Source: JADJSS01 sp964490845
Lineage (GTDB): Bacteria > Bacteroidota > Bacteroidia > Chitinophagales > JADIYW01
Reading direction: 5' to 3'
Assembly (NCBI GenBank): GCA_964490845.1
Contig: CAZBED010000001.1
Location: 754,468 to 818,467, forward strand
DNA length: 64,000 nt
Shown here: positions 36,601 to 43,646 of the stretch, piece after piece
Numbering within the stretch: position 1 is the first letter of the stretch
Layout: every line of letters begins with the position of its first letter
Notes under the pieces: generated by a model
Databases searched by the model: none
Told to the model about the DNA's origin: nothing
What the model saw: only the letters and a program-made list of their open reading frames with translations
Program-made: the position numbers and the translations under genes

Positions 36601-38056
36601 GAAAGTGGACAAACGCAGATTACTCGAACCTGCCAATCCGACTTTAGATCCGATTATACGGCCGCTCCTGATGTTGCAACGAGCATCTTTCAGCTACGAT
36701 GTAAAAAACACCACCTTACTTCCCGGCTTTATGGCTACACCGTTGCTATTCGGCCAGGATTTTAAAAACAAAGCTCCGGGAGCTGGATTCCTGTTCGGTG
36801 CACAGCGGGATACCAACTGGCTGAATAATATAGCGGCAAAAGGATTGATATCTTCCGACACCACCATGAATTATCAGTTCATTCAGACCCGTCAGCAATC
36901 CTTCAACCTTCGTGTTTCTCTGGAACCATTCCGTGATTTCAGGATAGATATCACCATGCAGAAGACACAAGGTGAAACGTATTCCGAATTTTTCAAGAAG
37001 ACTTCTGCAAACGGTCCTTTCCAACACCTTACTCCACAGGTTACGGGAAATATGTCGATGTCGTTCCTTATGCTGAACACCATTTTTGGAAAAGTGGACA
37101 AGAACAATTTCAGCAACGCCTTCTATAAATTTCAGGAATTGCGCGAAGTATACTCACAGAAATTCGGTTCATTGAATCCTAACTCTACCGGTATATACAT
37201 AAATGACAGCATACAGCTGCCGAATTTTAAGGAAGGATATGGCCCATTCTCTCAGGACGTACTGGTACCTGCATTGATAGCCGCCTACACCGGAAAAGAC
37301 CCGAGCAAGGTTCGACTGAATCCTTTAAAAACAATACCATTGCCCAACTGGCGCGTTTCTTACAACGGAATAGGTAAAACCAAGTGGGGTAAAAAACTGT
37401 TCACCTCCTTTAACATCACACACGGTTACAACTCAACGTTCAGTATAGGTTCTTATATCACCAACTTAAAATACGTCGGCACGCCGGGCTATTTTAACGA
37501 AGACCTGTTTGTGGTGCCACAGGAAATTGATTCCTTATCCGGTAACTATTTCTCGTATTACACCATTCCGCAGGTCACGATTACAGAACAACTCTCTCCT
37601 CTTTTGGGTGTCGAGATTGCCTGGAAAAACAGTTTAATTACCAATTTTGAATTTAAAAAATCCCGTACTCTTGGATTAAGCTTATTGGATTACCGTCTGA
37701 CGGAAACCCGTTCCACCGAATATGTGGCTGCGTTAGGTTATAAACTGGCAAAATTCAAATTGCCTTTTAAAATCAGAGGGAAACGAATTACACTCAACAA
37801 CGATATCAACCTGAGGGCTGATTTTTCATACCGCGATGACAAAACAGTCAATTACCGCTTAGACCAGAATATCGCTGAACCGACGAGAGGGCAAAAAACC
37901 ATCTCCCTTGCCGCTACAATTGACTATGTCATCAACAACAAGCTGAACGTTCGGTTATTCTACGATTTCAGAAAAACAATTCCGGCCACATTGGCTTCAT
38001 ATCCTACCCGTTCACACAGGGGCGGCATCACATTCAGGTTCTCTCTGACACCTTAA
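30671..38056 (+). CDS. sprA: Type IX secretion translocon / gliding protein SprA (Sov)
   Basis: A 2461-residue outer-membrane protein, the giant barrel that forms the type IX secretion translocon. The start is a GTG, followed by a basic stretch and a signal peptide ending around KGFTQ. Family features include an early KPQGNVDVTVGVNSQRTDNP-type region, the DFEGAS segment, FSPKPLSWQPFK, and a C-terminal FRFSLTP end typical of outer-membrane insertion. The length matches SprA (about 2400). One unusual stretch, about residues 1907-1993, is a strongly charged coiled coil. gcvH and a VanZ-like gene follow. SprA exports CTD-bearing proteins such as the one at 46037-48100. Confidence 0.96.
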   Translation: MRRRFYSTYISRIVFFALVCSNLKGFTQSDSSKSGLRFPIQDRNTDFYSTKPSTTIDLKDPKIITQKVEYDPKTNKFIVYEKIGDTYYKAPTYMTYDEYLQYSSQQSEQTYFQQRSRAIDLAERKSKQPFLYQGPELFNRFLGGTKIEIKPQGNVDVTVGVNSQRTDNPVLLQNQRRTVNFDFDMNIQLGLQASVGDKIKLGINYNTKSGFSFENQLKLAYKGKEDDIIQALEFGNVSLPLRSALIKGPQNLFGMKSQLKFGRLTITNILSQQKSKTESVRIENGAQTKKFSIKADEYEDNRHFFIAQYFRDTYEQSLSRLPFVGAQVVINRIEVWVTNKTRQTENVREIVAFQDLGEISKVYNPSLLTGNANPYPESNSNNLYNIVTNGANALNFRDPSRCISFLESNGLRSVDDFEKTSARKLATTEYYFNPQLGYISLNQQLRPDEVLGVAIQYTVNGKVYQLGEFATDLPPLADTTKTKDQILVLKLLKASSVRTTEPVWDLMMKNVYSLNAYNISDEQFFFDIYYIDPGGGQKRYLPDGGNISGVQLIKALNLDNVNNQLDPQPDGRFDFIPNVTISPRNGKIYFPVLEPFGSSLGNAIGDPAIASRYVYRYLYDTTKTAATQFPEFNRFVMKGSYRGTDNSTFRLPGAFNLPQGSVSVSAGGNLLTENVDYTVNYGIGEVVIVNQGVLNAGVPIDIKFENNVLFGVVNKTLMGTRLDYTVNKNFTIGFTHLHLAERPFTQKVNFNDDPVKNNVIGLDINYSTESKGLTRAFNKITAQDLTGASKISVSAEAAHFMPGHSKAINVDNAGTVYVDDFEGASTNFDLRGSFLTWSLASAPKGMPDRFGAEKFPEARLSDSLSYGFNRAKLSWYSIDPVFQGALGSNPLDDATAQATKDNIYTRQYFERDVFRNRENATINNPPLFTLDLSYFPDERGPYNFETTPTAYSRGVAASGKLNNPETRWGGIMRTIETTSDFEAANIEFIQFWVLDPFKFPGGNRKGNLYLQLGNLSEDILKDSRKQYENGLPRPNAATTVDTSSWGVTPTIQNALTNQFDADPDVIRKQDVGLDGLDDDAEKNFYAGFISKLSTVVTNPDILTKANDDPSNDDYIFHRDARFLASDNVITRYKDFSNTQGNSSNNLVGGNVNGNSKTQPDNEDLNNDNTLNETEEYFQYRVAFDESSLANSPFIADKVAVPLNGNDSAYWYQVKIPIKEYEQRVGNISDFRSIRFVRLLLADFDQAVTLRFAQFSLVRNQWRRYDLSLANPGEELPGDDVSNTDFNISSVSVEENSSRSPIPYAIPPGINREQNISGYNNALQNEQAMSLQVCELKDGDARAVYRVTNLDLRNYKRIKLFTHAENFPGDKGSSFPIKDNDISAFIRIGSDFTENYYEYELPLKVTLPGNYNTESDADKRLIWPDSNQMNILLDSLTKVKQIRNQSNASLILPFDVTLGNGSKISIKGNPDLGVASVFMIGIKNPKRIIGENDATDDGLSKCAEIWVNELRMSGFDEQSGWAAMGRVDMQLGNLGNLVLAGNMHTIGYGDLEQRLNQRYRDNYYQYDIAANLQLGNLLPEKAGLKIPVYTQFSQTISTPQYDPYELDVKLKDKFSTIDADPNLSKARKKELKDSARYVAQDVTTIKSINVTNLQKVRTNTERQPRVYDIENFNLSYAFTQTDRRNPVIEQERITVHRGSLGWNFSPKPLSWQPFKKLKNNNIHLRPVKEFNLSLKPNNVTFRTDINRQYAYSKIRDIGNDGLVIHPTFDKYFTWDRFWSIKYNITKSINLDFTATNKARIDEPAGALDTKAKRDSVWRNFWRFGRNISYEHIFNASYNLPLQLFPSLDWMSVKARYSANYSWLASPLALKSLGNTIQNGQDYQITADVNFKNLYQKAKFLKPYTQPDLRKTKQEYKDAYSKYEELNEQAKTKIIQKKEEIEKKIQDIEIAEKDTSKTKEDIKKLIDDKKRLKNDLRQLKVDKRRLLEPANPTLDPIIRPLLMLQRASFSYDVKNTTLLPGFMATPLLFGQDFKNKAPGAGFLFGAQRDTNWLNNIAAKGLISSDTTMNYQFIQTRQQSFNLRVSLEPFRDFRIDITMQKTQGETYSEFFKKTSANGPFQHLTPQVTGNMSMSFLMLNTIFGKVDKNNFSNAFYKFQELREVYSQKFGSLNPNSTGIYINDSIQLPNFKEGYGPFSQDVLVPALIAAYTGKDPSKVRLNPLKTIPLPNWRVSYNGIGKTKWGKKLFTSFNITHGYNSTFSIGSYITNLKYVGTPGYFNEDLFVVPQEIDSLSGNYFSYYTIPQVTITEQLSPLLGVEIAWKNSLITNFEFKKSRTLGLSLLDYRLTETRSTEYVAALGYKLAKFKLPFKIRGKRITLNNDINLRADFSYRDDKTVNYRLDQNIAEPTRGQKTISLAATIDYVINNKLNVRLFYDFRKTIPATLASYPTRSHRGGITFRFSLTP

Positions 38057-38163
38057 CACCTCCATTTTTTTCTTTTTACTTACTTCAAAGCATTCCGATA
38101 TTTCAGCGGTTTTTTTATAAGATTTGCAATAAAAAATCTTACATTCGTGAAAAATAAGTAAAA

Positions 38164-38541
38164 ATGAATTTTCCTGCTGAATTAAAGTACTCTAAAGAAC
38201 ACGAATGGCTGCGGGTAGACGGCGATACCGCTACAATCGGCATCACAGAATTCGCTCAGAAAGAGCTGGGTGACATCATTTATGTAGATATTGACTCTGT
38301 GGGCGATACCGTCGCTAAAGATGCCATTTTCGGCACCGTTGAAGCGGTAAAAACAGTATCCGATTTATTTATGCCGGTCGGCGGCGAAGTCATTGAATTC
38401 AATGAAGCCCTGAAAGACAAACCGGAACTGGTCAACTCCGACCCGTATGGCGAAGGCTGGATGATTAAAATAAAAATTTCCAGTCCTGACGAAACTGCTT
38501 TATTGTTAGATGCTGCTGCTTATCAGGCGCTCATCGGCTAA
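38164..38541 (+). CDS. gcvH: Glycine cleavage system H protein
   Basis: A 125-residue lipoyl carrier that shuttles the methylamine group between P, T and L proteins of glycine cleavage. It has KYSKEHEWLRVDGD at the start, the GDIIYVDIDSVGD segment, the lipoyl-lysine K63 in GTVEAVKTVSDL, and PYGEGWMIKIKI. No P, T or L gene is nearby. A gcvH after sprA is a placement I recall from other Bacteroidota, with no known functional reason. The nearest promoter-like sequence (TACATTCG) deviates from consensus. Confidence 0.96.
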   Translation: MNFPAELKYSKEHEWLRVDGDTATIGITEFAQKELGDIIYVDIDSVGDTVAKDAIFGTVEAVKTVSDLFMPVGGEVIEFNEALKDKPELVNSDPYGEGWMIKIKISSPDETALLLDAAAYQALIG

Positions 38542-38585
38542 TACGTTACAAGCCTGCCAGACTGTAGCAGACAGGAAGTGAGCAC

Positions 38586-38966
38586 ATGATGGATAAAAAA
38601 ATATTCCGATTCTATTTGCCGGCTATTTTATGGTCGGCATTTATTTTTTTTCTTTGTTTCATTCCCGGGAGTACATTACCCCATGAAGACTGGCTGGACA
38701 AAATCTACTTTGATAAAATTGTGCATGTCTTTCTCTACCTGATTTTTTTTCTCTTAATCATGAACGCCCGCAAAGAAGGCCGGGTAACGATAGTACATTT
38801 CATATCCGCCGGATTTATCTGCCTTGCACAAGGCATTCTCATTGAATATATTCAGGAATCTTCGCTCATCCGGGGCAGAAGTTTTGACGTAAGGGATATC
38901 GTGGCTAACGCAGTCGGTGTGGTGGCAGGCATCATCACAGCATACGCAAAACATAAGACTAATTAA
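38586..38966 (+). CDS. VanZ-like membrane protein
   Basis: A 126-residue protein with four hydrophobic segments. It shows the VanZ-like pattern: SAFIFFLCFIPGSTLP in helix 1, then DKIVHVFLYLIFF with the characteristic D-K-x-x-H, and RSFDVRDIVANAVGVVAG before the last helix. VanZ gives low-level teicoplanin resistance in enterococci, but most members have unknown roles in the envelope. It starts 44 bases after gcvH on the same strand and probably shares its transcript. The start could be M1 or M2 (the two are adjacent). Confidence 0.85.
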   Translation: MMDKKIFRFYLPAILWSAFIFFLCFIPGSTLPHEDWLDKIYFDKIVHVFLYLIFFLLIMNARKEGRVTIVHFISAGFICLAQGILIEYIQESSLIRGRSFDVRDIVANAVGVVAGIITAYAKHKTN

Positions 38967-38981
38967 CTTTATTTTCTGCAC

Positions 38982-38989
38982 TATTTTTG
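38982..38989 (+). promoter_or_regulatory. -7 box (TATTTTTG) for the TPR gene
   Basis: TATTTTTG ends 13 bases before the GTG at 39003. A leader of only a few bases would result. Confidence 0.48.
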
Positions 38990-39002
38990 ATATGTTTAAT
39001 TC

Positions 39003-40802
39003 GTGAAAAAAATTGCCTTCCTGCTTACCGTTTTTTTATCTGTCAATAGTCTTGCCCAGAATGGCGATTATGACGCGTTTCTGGCAAGACAATTCTTACA
39101 GAACGGCGAAATAGCGAAGGCAGCCGAATACTATGCCGGGTTATACCGTGAAAATCCCGATGAATATTATGAAGCATACATAAGCGTACTTGTACAGCTT
39201 AAGGATTTTGAAAAAGCGGAAAAGACCATCAAACAGCAATACAAACAATCAGGCGGCAACCCGTTGTATATACTGGATTTGGCTGATTTGTATCTAAAAC
39301 AGAACCGGGATGCGGATGCGGAAAAACAATTTTCCAAAACTATAAAAGAACTGAAACCGGACAGGTACACCATCAGTCAGATAGCGGATAAATTTATACG
39401 TCTGAAGCAGTTGGACTTCGCACAGAAAACCTATCTGAAAGCAAAAGAAATATTAAGGGATAAATCCGCTTTCAATTTAGACCTGGCGAATCTGCTGTTC
39501 CTGAAAAACGATATCACGGGCATGATTAATGCCTACTTGGATGAAGCGCCTTATCAGGCAAATGATTTGATATCCATTGAAAATGGATTGCAGAAAGGGC
39601 TGACTGACGAAAAATCAAAAGACGCACTGGAAAAAGAATTACTGTTGCGCATCCAGGCGAACAAAACGTTGTTTGCATATCAGGACCTGCTGGTATGGCT
39701 GTATATGCAGCGCAATGATTTTGACGGCGCTATTTTACAGGCGAAGTCACTGGATTTACTCAGAAATGAAGGCGGCGAAAACCTTATGCGGATTTCTAAA
39801 ACGGCAGCAGAACAGAAAGATTTCGATGCGGCTATAAAAGGCTATCAGTACGTCATTAATAAAGGCGCAAATTATCCGTGGTATGTCAGCGCCAATCTGG
39901 AGCTCATCAATGTAAAAAGGGATAAGTTAGTCAACTCTCCCAACTATAGCAAAGAGCAACTGCTCTCTCTAAAACAAACCTATCAGCATTTCATCAGCAC
40001 CTTTAAGAATGAATACACTACCACATATGCCATTCTGGAACTCGCACAACTGGAAGCCTTGTATATTCACAACATAGATTCCGCCATTGCCCATGTCATT
40101 CCGGTTTCGGAAAACAACCGCGCACCCAAAGACCTGCTGGCAAAAGCAAAAATGTACTTAGGCGATTACTACCTGATTGCAGACCAGCCCTGGGAAAGTT
40201 TGTTGCTGTATACACAGGTGGAAAAAGAACAAAAGGGAAATCCGCTGGGCGAAGAGGCTAAATTCAGAAATGCAAAATTAGCCTACTTTAAAGGCGACTT
40301 TGAATGGGCGCAGACACAATTAAAAATCATTAAAGCGAACACTTCGGAGTTTATATCCAACGATGCCATTGATTTGTCCGTATTTATTTTAGATAATCTG
40401 AATACGGATACTATTGACTACGCCCTGCTGAAATTCGCCAAGGCTGATTTATTACGCTATCAGAACAAACTGGATGAAGCGGAAGATACGCTGAATGATA
40501 TCACCAAAAACTACAGCGGTACCGCTCTGCAGGACGATATACTGTATCTGAAATACAAAATAGAGAGAGACCGCCAGCATTATGACAAAGCCGCGGAATA
40601 TCTGGAGAAGATAGTTTCTTTTTACGGAGATGATATTTTAGCAGATAACGCCATTTTTTATCTGGGGGAGCTGAACCAAAAGTTCCTGAATAACGAAGAG
40701 AAGGCAAAACAATATTATGAAAAAATTATTCTGGATTACAAAGACAGCACCTTTGCCATAGAAGCCAGGAAACGCTACCGGAAACTGAGAGGTGATATAT
40801 GA
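39003..40802 (+). CDS. Exported tetratricopeptide-repeat protein
   Basis: A 599-residue protein starting at GTG, with a signal peptide ending in NSLAQ (about residue 19). The rest is helical repeats with TPR character, for example EIAKAAEYYAGLYRENPDEY, FDAAIKGYQYVINKGANYP and EEKAKQYYEKIILDYKDS near the end. It is probably a periplasmic or outer-membrane scaffold. Several T9SS components are TPR proteins, but this one has no feature that makes it SprE/PorW, so I leave it unnamed. An upstream ATG at 38992 is out of frame and stops at once, so the GTG is the likely start. Confidence 0.83.
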   Translation: MKKIAFLLTVFLSVNSLAQNGDYDAFLARQFLQNGEIAKAAEYYAGLYRENPDEYYEAYISVLVQLKDFEKAEKTIKQQYKQSGGNPLYILDLADLYLKQNRDADAEKQFSKTIKELKPDRYTISQIADKFIRLKQLDFAQKTYLKAKEILRDKSAFNLDLANLLFLKNDITGMINAYLDEAPYQANDLISIENGLQKGLTDEKSKDALEKELLLRIQANKTLFAYQDLLVWLYMQRNDFDGAILQAKSLDLLRNEGGENLMRISKTAAEQKDFDAAIKGYQYVINKGANYPWYVSANLELINVKRDKLVNSPNYSKEQLLSLKQTYQHFISTFKNEYTTTYAILELAQLEALYIHNIDSAIAHVIPVSENNRAPKDLLAKAKMYLGDYYLIADQPWESLLLYTQVEKEQKGNPLGEEAKFRNAKLAYFKGDFEWAQTQLKIIKANTSEFISNDAIDLSVFILDNLNTDTIDYALLKFAKADLLRYQNKLDEAEDTLNDITKNYSGTALQDDILYLKYKIERDRQHYDKAAEYLEKIVSFYGDDILADNAIFYLGELNQKFLNNEEKAKQYYEKIILDYKDSTFAIEARKRYRKLRGDI

Positions 40803-40835
40803 TGACTGCCGTTTTGGCAAATATGTGTTCGGAAC

Positions 40836-40854
40836 TATTTTTGCAGTAACTTTG
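40836..40854 (+). promoter_or_regulatory. Two -7 boxes for the zinc peptidase gene
   Basis: TATTTTTG at 40836-40843 and TAACTTTG at 40847-40854 both fit TAnnTTTG. The second ends 26 bases before the ATG at 40881. Confidence 0.5.
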
Positions 40855-40880
40855 TTAAATCAAAAAATAAAAATTATACG

Positions 40881-41573
40881 ATGAATGGAGTGTATTTAAT
40901 ATCGATTATTATCATGGGCGTTAGCTGGTTGGTGAGTTTTACCATGCAGCGCCGGTTCAAGCAATACTCACAAATGCCAATCCGCCTGACCGGAAAGGAA
41001 GTAGCCGAAAAAATGCTGCGCGATAACGGCATCTTTGACGTACAAGTAGTTTCTGTTCCGGGGGCACTGACCGACCACTATAACCCGCTCAACAAGACGG
41101 TGAACCTGAGCGACTGGGTGTATGCCCAATCCAATGTGGCCGCGGCTTCCGTAGCTGCACACGAATGCGGGCACGCCGTACAACACGCTACTGCCTATAC
41201 CTGGCTGAATATGCGCTCCAAATTAGTACCGGTAGTGCAGATTTCATCTCAGTGGGTGCAATGGGTCATTCTGGGCGGCTTTGCCGTGCTGATGTTCACG
41301 AAAGGCGCTGTGCCTTGGGTATTGCTGGCCGGAATCATCTTGTTTGCCTTAACAACCCTCTTCAGTTTTATCACGCTGCCTGTGGAATTTGACGCTTCCG
41401 CACGTGCCCTGAAATGGCTGGACAGCACACAATTGCTGGTGGGCGAAGAATACGACAAAGCCAAGAATGCACTAGGCTGGGCTGCCTCCACCTATGTGGT
41501 AGCGGCATTAGGTTCTCTGGTGACACTGTTGTACTATATTTCCATTTTTGCCGGTGTAAGACGCAGAGATTAA
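40881..41573 (+). CDS. Membrane zinc metallopeptidase (YugP/Zn_peptidase_2 family)
   Basis: A 230-residue membrane protein with an N-terminal helix, the zinc motif HECGHAVQH (HECGH at 94-98), two central hydrophobic segments and a C-terminal helix. The family signature includes the NPLNKTVNLSDWVY segment before the zinc site and the PVEFDASARAL region, which carries the likely third ligand. These peptidases are widespread; their substrates are unknown. Length matches the family (225-235). It is monocistronic, with a strong terminator. Confidence 0.93.
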   Translation: MNGVYLISIIIMGVSWLVSFTMQRRFKQYSQMPIRLTGKEVAEKMLRDNGIFDVQVVSVPGALTDHYNPLNKTVNLSDWVYAQSNVAAASVAAHECGHAVQHATAYTWLNMRSKLVPVVQISSQWVQWVILGGFAVLMFTKGAVPWVLLAGIILFALTTLFSFITLPVEFDASARALKWLDSTQLLVGEEYDKAKNALGWAASTYVVAALGSLVTLLYYISIFAGVRRRD

Positions 41574-41598
41574 TACGAAAAGTCTTTAAACTATACTA

Positions 41599-41622
41599 AG
41601 CCACCTCAGAGGTGGCTTTTTT
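41599..41622 (+). terminator. Terminator after the zinc peptidase gene
   Basis: AGCCACCT pairs perfectly with AGGTGGCT across a three-base loop and is followed by six T. It lies 25 bases after the stop codon. Confidence 0.9.
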
Positions 41623-41748
41623 GTTTATTCAGCAAGTAACCCAAATTACATTTCTACTAGCAATGGTTCTTGTTCTCACGATTTCTATAAACTATGTATA
41701 AATAAACAAAACCGAAATCTAAATTCCAACAGGTTTTATCCGTCACCA

Positions 41749-41762
41749 CGTCGAAAGGACAC
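41749..41762 (+). repeat. Dispersed intergenic repeat fragment, copy 1
   Basis: CGTCGAAAGGACAC here is the exact reverse complement of 45938-45951. Similar fragments built around TCGAAAGGACA or TCGAAATGACA are scattered between genes in many Bacteroidota genomes, as far as I recall. Confidence 0.6.
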
Positions 41763-41870
41763 CATGCGCCGTAAAAAATCTTTGTCCATTCAAAACCTCA
41801 TTTTCAAGCAGTTGTGTTAAATCAATATAAAATATTTAGGGTAAATGTTGGTAATTCAACTACTAAAAAC

Positions 41871-41878
41871 TACCTTTG
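41871..41878 (+). promoter_or_regulatory. -7 box (TACCTTTG) for rplM
   Basis: TACCTTTG ends 39 bases before the GTG chosen for rplM. Because the upstream TTG at 41876 lies inside this box, the box helps decide the start. Confidence 0.62.
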
Positions 41879-41917
41879 CAGTCCAATTTTAAGGAAAAAA
41901 CAGAAAATTTCAATAAA

Positions 41918-42364
41918 GTGAATACATTATCGTACAGAACCAAGACAGCTACGCCGAAAGACATCGTGCGTAAATGGTATATTGTAGATGCTGAAAACCA
42001 AACACTTGGACGTCTCAGCTCTGAAATTGCCAAAATTTTACAAGGTAAAAACAAACCTTCTTACTCCCCTAACATTGATACCGGTGACCACGTTATCATC
42101 ATCAACGCGGAAAAAATTCATTTATCCGGTAAGAAATTAACGGACAAGGTATATATCCGCCACACAGGCTACCCGGGAGGACAACGTTTCATGACACCGA
42201 AAGAAGCGCTGGCTAAAAAACCGGAGTTCGTGTTGGAAAACGCCATCAGCCACATGCTGCCGCGTACCCGCTTAGGAAGAGCAATGTTCAAAAAATTACA
42301 TGTGTTTGCAGGAACGGATCATCCGCATACCGCACAAAAACCGGAAGTTTTAAAATTCAAATAA
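41918..42364 (+). CDS. rplM: 50S ribosomal protein L13
   Basis: A 148-residue ribosomal protein of the large subunit. It has WYIVDAENQTLGRLSSEIA, the YSPNIDTGDHVIIINAEKI core, YIRHTGYPGG and MLPRTRLGRAMFKKLHVF. The start is placed at the GTG 41918 (NTLSYRTKTA follows), which matches the usual N-terminus of Bacteroidota L13; the frame extends to 41876 but that part contains the promoter. rpsI follows after 7 bases, the universal L13-S9 pair. Confidence 0.95.
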   Translation: MNTLSYRTKTATPKDIVRKWYIVDAENQTLGRLSSEIAKILQGKNKPSYSPNIDTGDHVIIINAEKIHLSGKKLTDKVYIRHTGYPGGQRFMTPKEALAKKPEFVLENAISHMLPRTRLGRAMFKKLHVFAGTDHPHTAQKPEVLKFK

Positions 42365-42371
42365 AATATAA

Positions 42372-42764
42372 ATGGCAAAGGAAACAATCAACGGATTAGG
42401 ACGTCGTAAAACAGCAGTTGCTCGTGTTTATTTAAAAAACGGCAAAGGCACCATTATCGTTAATGGCAAAGACATCAATGAATACATCGCATTAAAACAA
42501 CTGGTAGACAGAGCTCTGAAACCACTGAACGTGCTGGATGCCGCTTCCAAATTTGATATTACCGTAAATGTGAAAGGCGGCGGTATCAAAGGACAGGCGG
42601 AAGCCATCTCGTTGGGTATTTCCCGTGCTTTGGTGAAAAACGATGAGACAGTGAAACCTGCCTTGAAGGCAGAAAACCTGATGACTCGTGACTCACGTAT
42701 GGTGGAGCGCAAGAAATTCGGTAAGAAAAAAGCTCGTAAAAGCTTCCAGTTCAGTAAACGTTAA
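42372..42764 (+). CDS. rpsI: 30S ribosomal protein S9
   Basis: A 130-residue small-subunit protein. GLGRRKTAVARVYLKNG at the start, the GGGIKGQAEAISLGISRAL middle and the basic KKARKSFQFSKR tail, which reaches the P-site tRNA, are all present. It is cotranscribed with rplM and followed 24 bases later by rpsB, so one message may cover rplM to tsf. Confidence 0.98.
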   Translation: MAKETINGLGRRKTAVARVYLKNGKGTIIVNGKDINEYIALKQLVDRALKPLNVLDAASKFDITVNVKGGGIKGQAEAISLGISRALVKNDETVKPALKAENLMTRDSRMVERKKFGKKKARKSFQFSKR

Positions 42765-42788
42765 TCTTCAAAAATTTATAAGAATTAT

Positions 42789-43556
42789 ATGGCAATGTCT
42801 AAATTATCTCAGCAAGAAATGTTGGATGCCGGAGTACACTTCGGACATTTAAAGAAAAAATGGAATCCTAAAATGTTACCCTACATCTTTATGGAGCGGA
42901 AGGGTATCCACATCATCGACTTGAACAAAACACAGGAGAAGTTGGAAGAAGCGGCAGCAGCACTTCGCTCTATCGCCAAATCCGGCCGGAAAATATTGTT
43001 TGTCGCTACGAAAAAACAAGCGAAAGAGATTGTACAGGAAGCCGCCAAGCAGGTAAACATGCCTTTCGTTACCGAACGCTGGCTGGGTGGTATGCTGACG
43101 AACTTTGTTACTATCCGAAAATCCATCAAGAAAAAACAAAACATCGAAAAGATGTTGGGTGATGGCGCATTAAACAACATCACGAAGAAAGAAAGATTAA
43201 TGTTGGGCCGTCAGCAGCAAAAACTGGACAAAGTATTAGGCGGTATCGAAAACCTGCCTCGTATCCCGGCTGCGCTTTTCTTAGTGGATATCACTCATGA
43301 ACATATCGCACTGGCAGAAGCTAAGAATTTAGGCATCAAAACTATCGGTGTGGTGGATACTAACAGCGACCCAACTAAGGTGGACTTCGCTATCCCTGCA
43401 AATGACGACGCTACTAAATCCATCCAGTTAATTACCAACTACCTGGTAGAAGCAATTAAAGAAGGATTAGCAGAACGTAAGAAAGATAAGGAAGAAGCGG
43501 ATGCAAAAACAGAGCCTGAAACAACAGCGGCAGCAGAAGCAGAGACAGCTGAATAA
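42789..43556 (+). CDS. rpsB: 30S ribosomal protein S2
   Basis: A 255-residue small-subunit protein. The family motifs MLDAGVHFGHLKKKWNPKM, YIFMERKGIHIIDLNKT, ERWLGGMLTNFVTIRKS and FLVDITHEHIALAEAKNLGIKT are complete. The C-terminus carries an acidic E/A/T-rich extension of about 25 residues, common in this phylum. Start: ATG 42789 or, two codons on, ATG 42795. Confidence 0.98.
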   Translation: MAMSKLSQQEMLDAGVHFGHLKKKWNPKMLPYIFMERKGIHIIDLNKTQEKLEEAAAALRSIAKSGRKILFVATKKQAKEIVQEAAKQVNMPFVTERWLGGMLTNFVTIRKSIKKKQNIEKMLGDGALNNITKKERLMLGRQQQKLDKVLGGIENLPRIPAALFLVDITHEHIALAEAKNLGIKTIGVVDTNSDPTKVDFAIPANDDATKSIQLITNYLVEAIKEGLAERKKDKEEADAKTEPETTAAAEAETAE

Positions 43557-43570
43557 GCAAAAAAGAATAC

Positions 43571-43608
43571 GGAAAGGCAGTAAACAATAGAAAGGTTACT
43601 GCTCTTCC
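43571..43608 (+). promoter_or_regulatory. Imperfect hairpin between rpsB and tsf
   Basis: GGAAAGGCAGTAA (43571-43583) pairs with TTACTGCTCTTCC (43596-43608) at 11 of 13 positions over a 12-base loop. Only a weak T tract follows, so it is not a convincing terminator. It may be a processing or attenuation site setting the S2/EF-Ts ratio; this is inference. Confidence 0.4.
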
Positions 43609-43646
43609 ATTTTCAAATTAACTCATTTTCAAATTTTCAAATTAAT
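43609..43646 (+). repeat. Short A/T direct repeats before tsf
   Basis: The unit TTTTCAAATT appears in near-tandem copies (ATTTTCAAATTAA, CATTTTCAAATTTTCAAATT) up to the tsf ATG. Such low-complexity repeats are frequent between Bacteroidota genes. They may act as an A/T-rich ribosome entry site. Confidence 0.5.

Larger units (their letters stand above)
41574..41917. other. Intergenic region before rplM
   Basis: This 344-base gap holds the terminator of the peptidase gene (41599-41622), a copy of a dispersed repeat (41749-41762), and the rplM promoter and leader (from 41871). Between 41623 and 41748 I see only AT-rich sequence without open frame, and no RNA structure that I can support. Confidence 0.6.

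Noticed and set aside
38543..38585. Terminator between gcvH and the VanZ-like gene
   Set aside because: A partial CCTG/CAGG pairing is present, but there is no T tract and the stem is broken.
41574..41917. Ribosomal-protein leader riboswitch before rplM
   Set aside because: The mapped box leaves a leader of only about 35 bases with no visible structure; the rest of the gap is upstream of the promoter.
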